DNA of 64,000 bases, from positions 248,001-312,000 of the forward strand of contig CAZGQM010000004.1 of the NCBI GenBank assembly GCA_964528055.1, read 5' to 3'. Origin of the DNA: Geoanaerobacter sp964528055. GTDB lineage: Bacteria > Desulfobacterota > Desulfuromonadia > Geobacterales > DSM-12255. The translations under genes were made by a program, and so were the position numbers. The notes under the pieces are model-generated. The model saw nothing but the letters and a program-made list of their open reading frames with translations. It ran no database searches and was not told the DNA's origin. Shown piece by piece: positions 17,045 to 25,514 of this stretch; the stretch's first letter is position 1; each line of letters opens with the position of its first letter.

Positions 17045-18008
17045 AGTCCGCCTCTGCATCATCGATCCAGTTCTTTATGAGAAATGTCGGCTTCTCTCCG
17101 ATCATCGATGTAGCCATTGTGTAGGAATAGTGTGTCTTTGCCGTTTTTTCGATCTCTTTTATGATCGAATCGCGGGGAATCTTGGTCAGTCGCGACATCC
17201 TGTCCGCGATTTCAGTGCGGATATCCCTGTTAGGTTCAGTTAATATCTGCATTGTGGCCCCTGCGCATCCGGTGCATGTCACTCCGTTCAGGGGACATGG
17301 GGATTTACATCGGTCAAGGGTTACCGACCCCATGCAGATATACCCCTGACTCAAAAAGCACTGATCTGGATCCGCGCTTCCTTCTGAATTTTTCCGCATT
17401 TCGCCCTGATCGGTTTTATCCATCCTCCTTTTGCAGCGGGCGCAGACCGATTCCTTGGTGGCCTTTGGCGTCCGCCCTTCCACAAGTGCCAGCAGAGCAT
17501 CGAACACAAAGGCAGGGTGCGGCGGGCAGCCAGGCAGATAGAGATCCACATCGATGACACTGTCAAGAGGAGAGACAGTCGCTTCAAGAGGTGAAACCTC
17601 CCTGCTTGGGGGTTGATGCGGCATGGTTGTCTTGTTCCGTCCGTAGACCGACTCGAAAATCTCCTCGCGGGTGTGAACGTTCCCTGCTCCGGCAATCCCT
17701 CCGTACACCGCACAGGTTCCCCATGCGATTATCAGGTCGCAGCTTTTTCTCATTGCCTCGGCTGCGTGCCGGTCATGCTCCGTTCTTATTGCGCCCGAGA
17801 CCAGCCCAACCCGAGCTTTCGGGTAATCCTTGATGTCTGTCAAAACCGGGCAACGCTGGATGGTTACCGATTGAAGCACGGTCAGAATTTTTTCGTGGAG
17901 ATCAACAATGGCAACATGGCAACCGGCACAGTCGCTCAACCACTCAGTGTTGAGGGTAACGAGCTGACTTTTGTCCGGAACGGTTTTACTGGATGCACGT
18001 GCGCTCAT
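17037..18008 (-). CDS. [NiFe] hydrogenase small subunit (cytoplasmic, Mvh/group 3-like)
   Basis: 323 residues without a Tat signal. The proximal [4Fe-4S] cluster ligands are Cys27 and Cys30 (DCAGCH), Cys99 (GTCAVYGG) and Cys161 (PGCPPHP). A second Cys-rich part follows: CARC at 189-192, then Cys217, 225, 234, 238, 245 and 248 in QCFLSQGYICMG...CTGC, like MvhG-type subunits that hold two more clusters. The start overlaps the V4R gene stop by ATGA, with AGGAGG upstream. It passes electrons between the large subunit and, by inference, the operon ferredoxin. No diaphorase, F420 or heterodisulfide-reductase subunit gene is nearby. Confidence 0.93.
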   Translation of the reverse strand: MSARASSKTVPDKSQLVTLNTEWLSDCAGCHVAIVDLHEKILTVLQSVTIQRCPVLTDIKDYPKARVGLVSGAIRTEHDRHAAEAMRKSCDLIIAWGTCAVYGGIAGAGNVHTREEIFESVYGRNKTTMPHQPPSREVSPLEATVSPLDSVIDVDLYLPGCPPHPAFVFDALLALVEGRTPKATKESVCARCKRRMDKTDQGEMRKNSEGSADPDQCFLSQGYICMGSVTLDRCKSPCPLNGVTCTGCAGATMQILTEPNRDIRTEIADRMSRLTKIPRDSIIKEIEKTAKTHYSYTMATSMIGEKPTFLIKNWIDDAEADYE

Positions 18009-18541
18009 TGTGTAACCTCCTTTCTCGCATCAGAGGCTCGACCCGGATCATGCCTATGGATGGTGAGTCCTTTATAGCAGGCGTTTTCTCCTGCGTGACG
18101 GATTTCAAGGGTCGAATCGCAACCCATTATGTTTTGCAGCGCCCCTGAAAAAAACCCGAACATCATGTTGCAGAGAGAGCCCTTTTGATGATGCCCGAAT
18201 TTGAAAAGTGCCTGACGGATCATGCAATCACGAAATACAAGGCTGATCTCTTCCCCCTGTTCGGTTCTTTGAATCATGGTTTCTCTGTCATGTGGTTTGA
18301 ATGTTTCGAAATGCCAGAGACAGTCATTGTCGAGAAGTACCTGGTGGACAGATGCCAGGGCCTGCTCAATGTCGTCAGTTCTCTCCACATTCTCCGATAG
18401 TCGCATCCCTAACTGTTTGCCCGCCAGGTACGAAATGCTGTTCGCAGATTCACCTATTGCCTGTTCGATACCGCTGGCAATAGCCCCCAGAAATGTCATC
18501 GTCTCCTGGAGTGAAGCTCTTGTTTCAAAAAGGTCCTTCAT
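18005..18541 (-). CDS. V4R-like small protein, first gene of the hydrogenase operon
   Basis: 178 residues from the ATG at 18541, chosen because AAGGA lies about 10 bases upstream; the longer frame from 18562 lacks a ribosome site. N-terminal half helical (SLQETMTFLGAIASGIEQAIGE). The C-terminal half follows the V4R pattern: FRDCMIRQALFKFG, SLCNMMFGFFSGAL, and a final strand beginning GENACYKGLTIH. Related to the 152-residue protein later in the operon, with three aligned Cys. V4R domains occur as ligand-binding parts of regulators and in chlorophyll, methane and hydrocarbon metabolism. Here it is translationally coupled to the hydrogenase small subunit. A sensory, assembly or cluster-carrying role is inference. 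Confidence 0.6.
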   Translation of the reverse strand: MKDLFETRASLQETMTFLGAIASGIEQAIGESANSISYLAGKQLGMRLSENVERTDDIEQALASVHQVLLDNDCLWHFETFKPHDRETMIQRTEQGEEISLVFRDCMIRQALFKFGHHQKGSLCNMMFGFFSGALQNIMGCDSTLEIRHAGENACYKGLTIHRHDPGRASDARKEVTQ

Positions 18542-18562
18542 GGTTCTCTGTTCCTTTTCCAT

Positions 18563-18843
18563 TTTCAGGCGTTCCCTTACGATATTTCAGGTTTACCCTA
18601 ATTTCCGTCAGGCAGATATGGCTAGTATCGACAAGATTAATTTCAACTTAAATTATTTATTATGTAAATATTTCAACACAAATCTATGGTTTTATTTGTA
18701 TACACATATAGTTGTCAAATTACAGGTAGTCTTGACACGGAACTGATTGACCTATTGCGAAGGATGCGATACGCTCACCCGTGTCTGTCCAGAAAGGTTT
18801 TCATGTAGCAACCACCACCCTTTAGCTTTAGGAGGCTCGATGT
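18563..18843. promoter_or_regulatory. Divergent control region between hydrogenase and hyp operons
   Basis: 281 bases, AT-rich at about 18640-18720, unlike the flanks. On the minus strand TTGACA (18718-18713) with TAAAAC 18 bases on is a possible promoter for the hydrogenase operon. On the plus strand TTGACA occurs at about 18732 without a good -10. I looked for sigma-54 sites (TGGCAC-N5-TTGC) and saw none in either direction. AGGAGG at 18829-18834 is the hypB ribosome site. Confidence 0.4.
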
Positions 18844-19614
18844 ATGTGCATAACTTGCGGCTGTTCTGATCACGATCATGGGCACTCCCACGCTGACCAT
18901 CATGAGAAGAGCCATGGACATGATCATCCGCACCAACCGCAAGCCCCCCGCAATCGAATCACCATTGAGACGGAAATAATGGCCGGCAACAACCGGTTTG
19001 CCACTAAAAACCGTGCGCTTTTCGCAGAAAAGGGAATCTTTGTCCTGAACCTGGTGAGTTCCCCTGGTTCCGGAAAGACGACACTTCTTGAGCGTACGCT
19101 CAAGGAGCTTGCCGTCCGTTTCCGTTGCGCCGTTATCGAAGGTGATCAACAGACCGACAACGATGCGGTCAGGATCGCAGCCACAGGAGTCCCGGTTAAG
19201 CAGATCAATACCGGTGCAGGCTGTCACCTGGATGCCCACATGATCGGGCATGCTCTGGAGCATTTCGACCTTGACCGGCTTGACATCCTGTTTATCGAAA
19301 ATGTAGGGAATCTCGTCTGTCCCGCCTCATTTGATCTGGGAGAGCAGCACAAGGTGGTGGTGCTTTCCGTAACAGAGGGGGAGGATAAGCCGCTCAAATA
19401 TCCTCAGATGTTCCATGCTGCAGATCTGATGCTTCTGAACAAGATAGATCTGCTTCCTCACCTCGACTTTTCCGTAGACCGATGCGTAGAGATGGCGAAA
19501 CGCGTCAGAAATGATGCCTTGCTCTTACAGATTTCCGTCCGGACAGGAGAAGGGATGTCGGGATGGTATGACTGGCTTGCAGAAGGGGTTAATGCTGCGA
19601 AGCGTAAAGAATGA
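18844..19614 (+). CDS. hypB: Hydrogenase nickel-incorporation GTPase HypB
   Basis: 256 residues. Starts MCITCGC, the N-terminal CXXCGC nickel site, followed by a His-rich stretch with ten His in residues 10-30 for nickel storage. The GTPase P-loop is SSPGSGKTT (72-80), with GDQQTDND and LNKIDLL as later G motifs and GCHLDA as the interface metal site. HypB loads nickel with HypA. The ATG at 18840 is out of frame; the one at 18844 gives the conserved N-terminus. First gene of hypBFCD-x-E, divergent from the hydrogenase operon. Three bases separate it from hypF. Confidence 0.96.
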   Translation: MCITCGCSDHDHGHSHADHHEKSHGHDHPHQPQAPRNRITIETEIMAGNNRFATKNRALFAEKGIFVLNLVSSPGSGKTTLLERTLKELAVRFRCAVIEGDQQTDNDAVRIAATGVPVKQINTGAGCHLDAHMIGHALEHFDLDRLDILFIENVGNLVCPASFDLGEQHKVVVLSVTEGEDKPLKYPQMFHAADLMLLNKIDLLPHLDFSVDRCVEMAKRVRNDALLLQISVRTGEGMSGWYDWLAEGVNAAKRKE

Positions 19615-19617
19615 ACC

Positions 19618-21996
19618 ATGACAGGCAATAAGATGCCGTCTGAAATCAGAGATCTTTTAACCCTTCACCCTTTACCCTCAACATCTGTAGTACGTGTCCG
19701 TGTTGAGATAACCGGGATTGTCCAAGGGGTCGGGTTCAGACCCTTTCTATTCAGGCTTGCCAGCAGGTTCGGCGCTACCGGGTGGGTGCGCAATACCCCC
19801 TGCGGTGTGCAGATGGAGATCCAGGCGGATCACCAGACCCTGTCTGCCATCCTGGACGCAATAAGACAGGAAGCACCACCGCTTGCAGTGATTGGCTCTT
19901 TGACAGATAAAACCATCACCCCGCTTGAATCTGAACCAGGTTTCTCCATACTTGCAAGCGGTGCCGGAGCCGTAAGAGCCGAGATCCCACCCGACGGTGA
20001 TCTCTGCACCGACTGCCTCGAAGAGCTGTTCGACCCAACCGACCGGCGCTACTACTACCCGTTTATCACCTGCACCAACTGCGGACCCCGTTATTCAATA
20101 ATAACCGGCATTCCATACGACCGCCCGCTGACCACCATGGCAGGCTTTCCTCTCTGTCCCGCCTGCCAGGCCGAATACGATGATCCCCTTGACCGGCGTT
20201 TCCACGCCCAGCCCCTCGCCTGCCCGGTTTGCGGACCACAGCTACGGCTCCTTGATTCGGAGGGCCTACGCATGGGCAATGATGGCACTGCTGCGCTCGA
20301 CACTGCCGTATGGCTTCTCAAGCAGGGGAAGATTCTTGTCATAAAGGGGATTGGAGGCTTTCATCTGGCGGTTGATGCCGGAAACCCAACTGCAGTCAAA
20401 GAACTTCGCCGCCGCAAGATGCGGGACGCCAAACCCTTCGCACTAATGCTCCCTGACCTTCTCTCCGTCTCTGCCATTGCAGTTGCCAGCCGACTGGAAG
20501 AACGACTGCTTGCAGGTGCTGAACGCCCGATAGTACTTTTGAGAAAACGCGACAGGCAAGGGAGCGACGAGATCAAAAACGGTGTAGCGGGAGAGGTGGC
20601 CCCCGGTTCGAACTATCTCGGAATCATGCTCCCCTCCACTCCGCTGCATCATCTGCTGCTCCATGATTTTGGCTCCCCGCTTGTCATGACCAGTGGCAAC
20701 CGTTCCTCCGAGCCGATTGTCTTTCGCGACAGCAATGCCCTGGAGCGTCTTGCAGGGATTGCCGATGCGTTCCTTACCCATGACCGCCCCATCCATACAC
20801 GGGTTGACGATTCGGTAATCCGCGTCTTCCACGGGAACCCGCTTTTCCTTCGACGGTCACGGGGCTACGCCCCGCGTGCAATTCTCCTCCGGGAAGACCA
20901 GCCTGCCGTGCTGGCAGTAGGCGCCGAACTCAAGGTAGCCTGCTGCATGACGCGTGACAGCCAGGCATTCATGAGCCAGCACATTGGCGACGTCCAGAAC
21001 CTGGAGACCCTTGAGTCAATGACCGATACGATCGAGAAGATGAAAGATCTTCTGAAAATCGAGCCGGTCGCGGTGGCTCACGACATGCATCCCGACTACC
21101 TCTCAACCCGCTTTGCACAGGAGCGTACTGGCCTGCCGACGATTGCTGTGCAGCATCACCATGCACACATGGCATCATGCATGGCTGAAAATCGCCTGTG
21201 TGGAACAGCCATCGGGATCATTTTTGATGGAACCGGCTTCGGACCTGATGGAACGGTATGGGGGGGCGAGTTCCTGCTCGGAGACAGCTCGGCCTATCAA
21301 CGACTCGGTCGCTTCAGGCCGGTCCCCCTGCCGGGAGGGGATGCAGGCGTTCGTGAACCTTACCGGATGGCGCTCTCCTGGTGTCATTCAGCCTTGGGAG
21401 ACGCTGGATTCGAGATTCCTATTCCCGGCTGGTCGGCACTGCCCGATCAGGAGAAACAGCTTCTGCGTCTTGTGGTGCAAAAGAGAATCAATTCTCCACT
21501 CACATCAAGCTGTGGAAGGCTGTTCGACGCAGTCGCAACCCTCGTTGGGTCACGTGCTGTGATCTCCTACGAAGGACAGGCAGCCATAGAGCTGGAGGCG
21601 GTTGCCGAGGAGGGAGCCCCCTCCCGTACCTACCCGTTTGCTATTGCAGAGGCGGATGGTTTGCTGGAAATCGACTGGAGGCCGCTCTTTGTCGCCCTGG
21701 TGGATGACCTGCACAAGGCTGTAGTGTCTCAGGGAGATATGGCCAGAAGTTTCCATGCTGCGGTTGCTGCCGCCTCTCTGGAGGTATGCCGCCGTATCCG
21801 CGAAACGACCGGGGTAGTGCAGGTCGTTCTTTCTGGCGGTGTTTTTCAGAACCGGCTTCTAACGGAAGAGCTCTGCGACCTTCTCTCCAAGTCCGGATTC
21901 AATGTACATACCCACAGGCTGGTCCCGCCGAATGACGGCGGTCTGGCTCTGGGGCAGTCAGTAATCGCAGGAAGAGCCTTATGGAAAACGTCATGA
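19618..21996 (+). CDS. hypF: Carbamoyltransferase HypF
   Basis: 792 residues, slightly long. Domains in order: acylphosphatase-like (about 24-115, GIVQGVGFRPF), two zinc fingers (about 125-210, CTDC...CTNCGP and CPAC...CPVCGP), YrdC-like (about 220-400, with KGIGGFHLAVDA and MTSGNRSSEP), and Kae1-like carbamoyltransferase (about 420-790, with HHHAHMASCM and ending near LSGGVFQNRLL). HypF makes the carbamoyl group that becomes the CN ligands of the Ni-Fe site, handing it to HypE. The first about 20 residues are extra compared with typical family members, so the true start may lie slightly downstream. Confidence 0.95.
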   Translation: MTGNKMPSEIRDLLTLHPLPSTSVVRVRVEITGIVQGVGFRPFLFRLASRFGATGWVRNTPCGVQMEIQADHQTLSAILDAIRQEAPPLAVIGSLTDKTITPLESEPGFSILASGAGAVRAEIPPDGDLCTDCLEELFDPTDRRYYYPFITCTNCGPRYSIITGIPYDRPLTTMAGFPLCPACQAEYDDPLDRRFHAQPLACPVCGPQLRLLDSEGLRMGNDGTAALDTAVWLLKQGKILVIKGIGGFHLAVDAGNPTAVKELRRRKMRDAKPFALMLPDLLSVSAIAVASRLEERLLAGAERPIVLLRKRDRQGSDEIKNGVAGEVAPGSNYLGIMLPSTPLHHLLLHDFGSPLVMTSGNRSSEPIVFRDSNALERLAGIADAFLTHDRPIHTRVDDSVIRVFHGNPLFLRRSRGYAPRAILLREDQPAVLAVGAELKVACCMTRDSQAFMSQHIGDVQNLETLESMTDTIEKMKDLLKIEPVAVAHDMHPDYLSTRFAQERTGLPTIAVQHHHAHMASCMAENRLCGTAIGIIFDGTGFGPDGTVWGGEFLLGDSSAYQRLGRFRPVPLPGGDAGVREPYRMALSWCHSALGDAGFEIPIPGWSALPDQEKQLLRLVVQKRINSPLTSSCGRLFDAVATLVGSRAVISYEGQAAIELEAVAEEGAPSRTYPFAIAEADGLLEIDWRPLFVALVDDLHKAVVSQGDMARSFHAAVAAASLEVCRRIRETTGVVQVVLSGGVFQNRLLTEELCDLLSKSGFNVHTHRLVPPNDGGLALGQSVIAGRALWKTS

Positions 21997-22027
21997 GGAA
22001 ACCAATATGCAAGGCGCAAGAGAGCGA

Positions 22028-22097
22028 GGAAGTGAAGCGTACAGTAAGTGCTTTGAACTTCCGAGCGAGCGGAAACACTGCAGATCGGTTCCGCAGT
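22028..22097 (+). repeat. Imperfect palindromes between hypF and hypC (possible dispersed repeat)
   Basis: The 131-base gap between hypF and hypC holds two adjacent hairpins: GGAAGTgAAGC with GCTTtgaACTTCC (22028-22062) and ACTGC with GCAGT (22077-22081, 22093-22097). The segment resembles short intergenic repeats that I associate with Geobacter genomes, but I cannot verify copy number from one window. Confidence 0.35.
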
Positions 22098-22127
22098 AGT
22101 TTTGCATGAGGCTCGAAGGATGATACC

Positions 22128-22358
22128 ATGTGCCTAGGCGTACCAATGCAGATAATCAGTGTTCACGGAACCGACGCAGTTGCCGAGATCGACGGCGTTC
22201 GGCGCGAAGCCTCTCTCATGCTCCTGGACGAAAGCGTGGCAGTGGGAGACTATGTCATAGTCCATGCCGGCTTTGCCATAACCCGGCTGGACGAGGCGGA
22301 AGCTCTCGAAACCCTTGATATCATGCGGCAGATCTTTGATCCGGCGGACATGCAATGA
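22128..22358 (+). CDS. hypC: Hydrogenase assembly chaperone HypC
   Basis: 76 residues, the normal length. Starts MCLGVPMQI; Cys2 binds the Fe(CN)2CO fragment and must be at the N-terminus. Carries the DYVIVHAGFAI beta-barrel core. HypC with HypD assembles the iron centre and transfers it to the large subunit. The stop overlaps the hypD start by ATGA. Confidence 0.95.
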   Translation: MCLGVPMQIISVHGTDAVAEIDGVRREASLMLLDESVAVGDYVIVHAGFAITRLDEAEALETLDIMRQIFDPADMQ

Positions 22359-23446
22359 AATACCAGGATGAGTACCGTAAGCGCGAACTGGTCCAGGGGC
22401 TTGCCGGAGAGCTCCGCGAACTGACCAAGGAGTGCAGCAGGACACTCTCCTTCATGGAGGTCTGCGGCACCCACACCATGGCGATCTACCAGTACGGACT
22501 GAGGGGACTTCTCCCCCCCCGGATCAGATTGATCTCCGGCCCTGGCTGCCCGGTCTGCGTCACACCCAACACCTACCTGGACATGGCGATTGCCTGCTGC
22601 CGACTTCCCGGTGTCATTGTGGCAACCTTCGGTGACATGCTCCGGGTTCCGGGCTCATCGACCTCGCTGATGGAAGAGCGGGCCCGTGGCGCAGAGATCC
22701 GGATAGTATACTCTCCTCTGGATGCCGTAAAAATCGCAGCCGAAAACCCGCATCAGCAGGTTGTGTTCCTCGGAGTCGGCTTCGAGACCACTGCACCTAC
22801 GATCGCGGCAAGCATACTATCGGCAGAGAGCCAGGGGGTGCACAACTTCCTGGTCCTTGCGGCCCACAAGACCATGCCTGTGCCGATGGCAGCGCTTGCA
22901 TCCGACCCTGAACTCGCCATCGACGGGTTTATCTGCCCGGCCCACGTCAGCACGATCATCGGCGCCGATGCCTACGAGCCGCTGGCAAACCTTCATCGTC
23001 GACCATGCGTAATTACCGGTTTCGAGCCTGCAGATGTCTTGCAGGGGGTTTCAATGCTGACACGACAGCTCCTTGCCGGGGAGAGCCGGGTGGAGATCCA
23101 GTACAGCAGGGCAGTGAAACCCGAAGGAAACCCGAAGGCGCGTGAGATCATGAACCGGGTCCTTGCACCGTGCGATGCCGAATGGCGCGGCCTTGGCATG
23201 ATTCCCGGCAGCGGTCTCCGGATAAGGGATGAATACGCCTCTTACAACGCCGAGAAGGTCCTGCCCATAGAACCCGAGCCGTCCATGGAGCCTGCCGGTT
23301 GCCGCTGCGGGGATGTCCTGAAAGGTAAACTTGCCCCCTTCGACTGCCCGCTCTTCGCAACAACATGCACCCCGGAGGAGCCGGTAGGCGCCTGCATGGT
23401 ATCAACAGAAGGGACCTGTGCAGCAGCTTACAAATATGGGAGGTAA
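22355..23446 (+). CDS. hypD: Hydrogenase maturation Fe-S protein HypD
   Basis: 363 residues. Conserved motifs are all present: FMEVCGTHTMAI (about 29-40, the catalytic Cys), GPGCPVCVTP (about 61-70), GFETTAPTIA, and the C-terminal cluster region CRCGDVL...DCPLF...TCTPEEPVGACMVS with the Cys residues for the [4Fe-4S] cluster. HypD is the scaffold on which CN and CO are added to Fe. ATGA overlap with hypC shows coupling. Confidence 0.96.
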   Translation: MKYQDEYRKRELVQGLAGELRELTKECSRTLSFMEVCGTHTMAIYQYGLRGLLPPRIRLISGPGCPVCVTPNTYLDMAIACCRLPGVIVATFGDMLRVPGSSTSLMEERARGAEIRIVYSPLDAVKIAAENPHQQVVFLGVGFETTAPTIAASILSAESQGVHNFLVLAAHKTMPVPMAALASDPELAIDGFICPAHVSTIIGADAYEPLANLHRRPCVITGFEPADVLQGVSMLTRQLLAGESRVEIQYSRAVKPEGNPKAREIMNRVLAPCDAEWRGLGMIPGSGLRIRDEYASYNAEKVLPIEPEPSMEPAGCRCGDVLKGKLAPFDCPLFATTCTPEEPVGACMVSTEGTCAAAYKYGR

Positions 23447-23655
23447 GCAGTTGCCTAGTACAGCAGCCGTTGGCTGAAGCGAAACTGCCACCAATACCGC
23501 ACAGTCGGGCATCAGGGAAACCTGTAGCATTAATCCGCGTCGAATCCTGAGGAGTATTGCGACAATAATCAATAATGACTGTTGCGATGATTTCACAGAG
23601 GACTCAATTAATCTGCAAAGAGTTTAATGGAATATGATTCATTTTATATACGGGA

Positions 23656-24411
23656 ATGGGGTTTTCCATGACAAACATGAAAATTAATGACAATCCTTTT
23701 GCACAAAAATCAGGAGTTAATGATTGGCTGAACAGGGAGTTGATCCTTCCGAAATCAGAAGAGTATTTAGTCTCTGAGTTGATACCCTCAAACTCGCTTG
23801 TCTGTCTTCAGACAAATGGTGTCTATGGAAAGACAACATTAGCCATGCAACTGGCTATGACGGTAGCTTTCAATCTTTCCTTCCTCGGCAGCTTTCCTTG
23901 CCTTCAGCCTGGGAAGGTTCTCTTTTTGAGTGCCCGTGACACTGATGACGACAATTGCCGAAGATTTAAAAGGCTTGTCAGGGAGTGGTCCAAACGAGAT
24001 CCGGACATCCATCGGAAAATCGAAAACAACGCTAATAACCTGACCTGTATCTCGATGTACGACGACTGTTATGGTGTCACGCCACATCTTGTGGATGTTT
24101 CGGGAAGTAACACAAAAACCTATTCTTATCTTTACCAATTTAACGAATATTACAAAACCAAGCTCATCATTCTCGACCCGGTGGAAGATTTTTTCCCGGA
24201 TAATTTGAAAAATGTCTCAGATCTGTACAGGAAACTTCGGCATCTGAAGTCTACGGTATTGCTCATCGTTGGGGACAAGGAGCGATACGATGCACTGCAT
24301 GGGGTTGAAGTCGCAATGTTCCTGAATGAAACCGGCTTACGATTGAGAAATTTTTACTCCAGTAACAAGGAGATCCCGCTGGAGATGGGGGCTGGAATCT
24401 GGAATGCTTAA
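23656..24411 (+). CDS. RepA/AAA_25-like P-loop ATPase inserted between hypD and hypE
   Basis: 251 residues from ATG 23656; ATG 23668 is an alternative with similar weak ribosome site. The fold reads like RepA/RecA-type ATPases: NGVYGKTTLAMQLAMTVA as Walker A (about 53-70), PGKVLFLSARDTDDDN, then IILDPVEDFF as Walker B (about 172). The P-loop is unusual: the first Gly of GxxxxGKT is Thr. The usual C-terminal DNA-primase-partner parts are absent. Codon use and base composition are more AT-rich than hypD and hypE on either side, suggesting later acquisition. Not a known hydrogenase maturation gene. Function unknown. Confidence 0.7.
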   Translation: MGFSMTNMKINDNPFAQKSGVNDWLNRELILPKSEEYLVSELIPSNSLVCLQTNGVYGKTTLAMQLAMTVAFNLSFLGSFPCLQPGKVLFLSARDTDDDNCRRFKRLVREWSKRDPDIHRKIENNANNLTCISMYDDCYGVTPHLVDVSGSNTKTYSYLYQFNEYYKTKLIILDPVEDFFPDNLKNVSDLYRKLRHLKSTVLLIVGDKERYDALHGVEVAMFLNETGLRLRNFYSSNKEIPLEMGAGIWNA

Positions 24412-24464
24412 TATGAGATTGTCTCCGGCACCGCGCTTTACACATACTATTACGGAGTTCATTC

Positions 24465-25478
24465 ATGGATAACGATCTCATTCTTCTCGGTCACGGCAGC
24501 GGCGGGGTTCTTTCACACAGGCTCCTCTCCGACCTTATAATCCCTGCACTCTCCGGCACTCCGCTCTCCGGACAGGACGATGCCGCAGTTATCGAGGTAA
24601 ACGGGGAAAAACTCGCCTTTACCACCGACTCGTACGTGGTCGATCCGATCTTCTTTCCCGGCGGCGATATTGGCAGTTTGGCCATAAACGGGACAGTCAA
24701 CGACCTGGCAATGGTGGGTGCTCGGCCGCTTTTCGTAAGCTGCGGCCTTATCATCGAAGAGGGTTTCAGCCGGACAGATCTGGCGATAATCATGAACAGC
24801 ATGCGGCAGGCAGCGGATAAAGCGGGTGTCCGTATCGTCACCGGAGACACAAAGGTAGTGCCGCGCGGTAAGGCAGACAGGATATTCATAAATACGGCAG
24901 GGATCGGCAGGTTCGTGCACGGCCTGGTGCTTAGCGGCTGCAATGCCCGCACCGGCGACAGTATCATTGTGAGCGGCACCATTGGTGACCACGGCATTGC
25001 GGTCATGGCTGCGCGCGAGGGGCTTGCGCTCTCTACCGAGATCAAGAGCGACTGTGCAGCACTTGACGGCCTGGTGGCAGAACTGCTGGCGGTCGGAAAG
25101 GATGCGGTACGAGTACTGCGCGATCCGACACGCGGAGGCGTTGCTACCACCATCAAGGAGATTGCCCTTCAGTCGGATGTCACCATTACTCTGGACGAAT
25201 CAGCACTCCCCATCGACCCTGCGGTAAAGGGGGTCTGCGCTATCCTAGGGCTGGACCCGCTCTACGTGGCCAACGAGGGGAAGCTCCTTGCCGTGGTATC
25301 GCCGGAAGCCGCATCGCGTCTTTTGTCAACGATGCGGGAGCACCCGCTCGGGAGCAAAGCCGCCGTTATCGGCAAGATCACCGCAAAGGGTGGCGGTCGG
25401 GTGCAACTGCAGACCGTGGTCGGGGGGATGAGATCTGTGGAGATGCTGGCCGGCGAGCAGTTGCCCAGAATCTGCTAG
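24465..25478 (+). CDS. hypE: Carbamoyl dehydratase HypE
   Basis: 337 residues of the AIRS/PurM fold. HGSGG near the N-terminus, GQDDAAVIEV, and NGTVNDLAMVGA mark the ATP-binding parts. The protein ends exactly in PRIC; the C-terminal Cys is the residue carbamoylated by HypF and dehydrated to thiocyanate, the source of CN ligands. An ACGGAG ribosome site precedes the ATG. Last gene of the hyp operon, convergent with mscL. Confidence 0.96.
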   Translation: MDNDLILLGHGSGGVLSHRLLSDLIIPALSGTPLSGQDDAAVIEVNGEKLAFTTDSYVVDPIFFPGGDIGSLAINGTVNDLAMVGARPLFVSCGLIIEEGFSRTDLAIIMNSMRQAADKAGVRIVTGDTKVVPRGKADRIFINTAGIGRFVHGLVLSGCNARTGDSIIVSGTIGDHGIAVMAAREGLALSTEIKSDCAALDGLVAELLAVGKDAVRVLRDPTRGGVATTIKEIALQSDVTITLDESALPIDPAVKGVCAILGLDPLYVANEGKLLAVVSPEAASRLLSTMREHPLGSKAAVIGKITAKGGGRVQLQTVVGGMRSVEMLAGEQLPRIC

Positions 25479-25514
25479 GAGATAAGCGTCAGGCTCACTG
25501 GTCAGTCAACTGAA

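Noticed and set aside
18563..18843. Sigma-54 promoter for the hydrogenase or hyp operon
   Set aside because: No GG-N10-GC pair in a TGGCAC/TTGC context on either strand; a partly similar TTGACACGG string lacks the -12 element.
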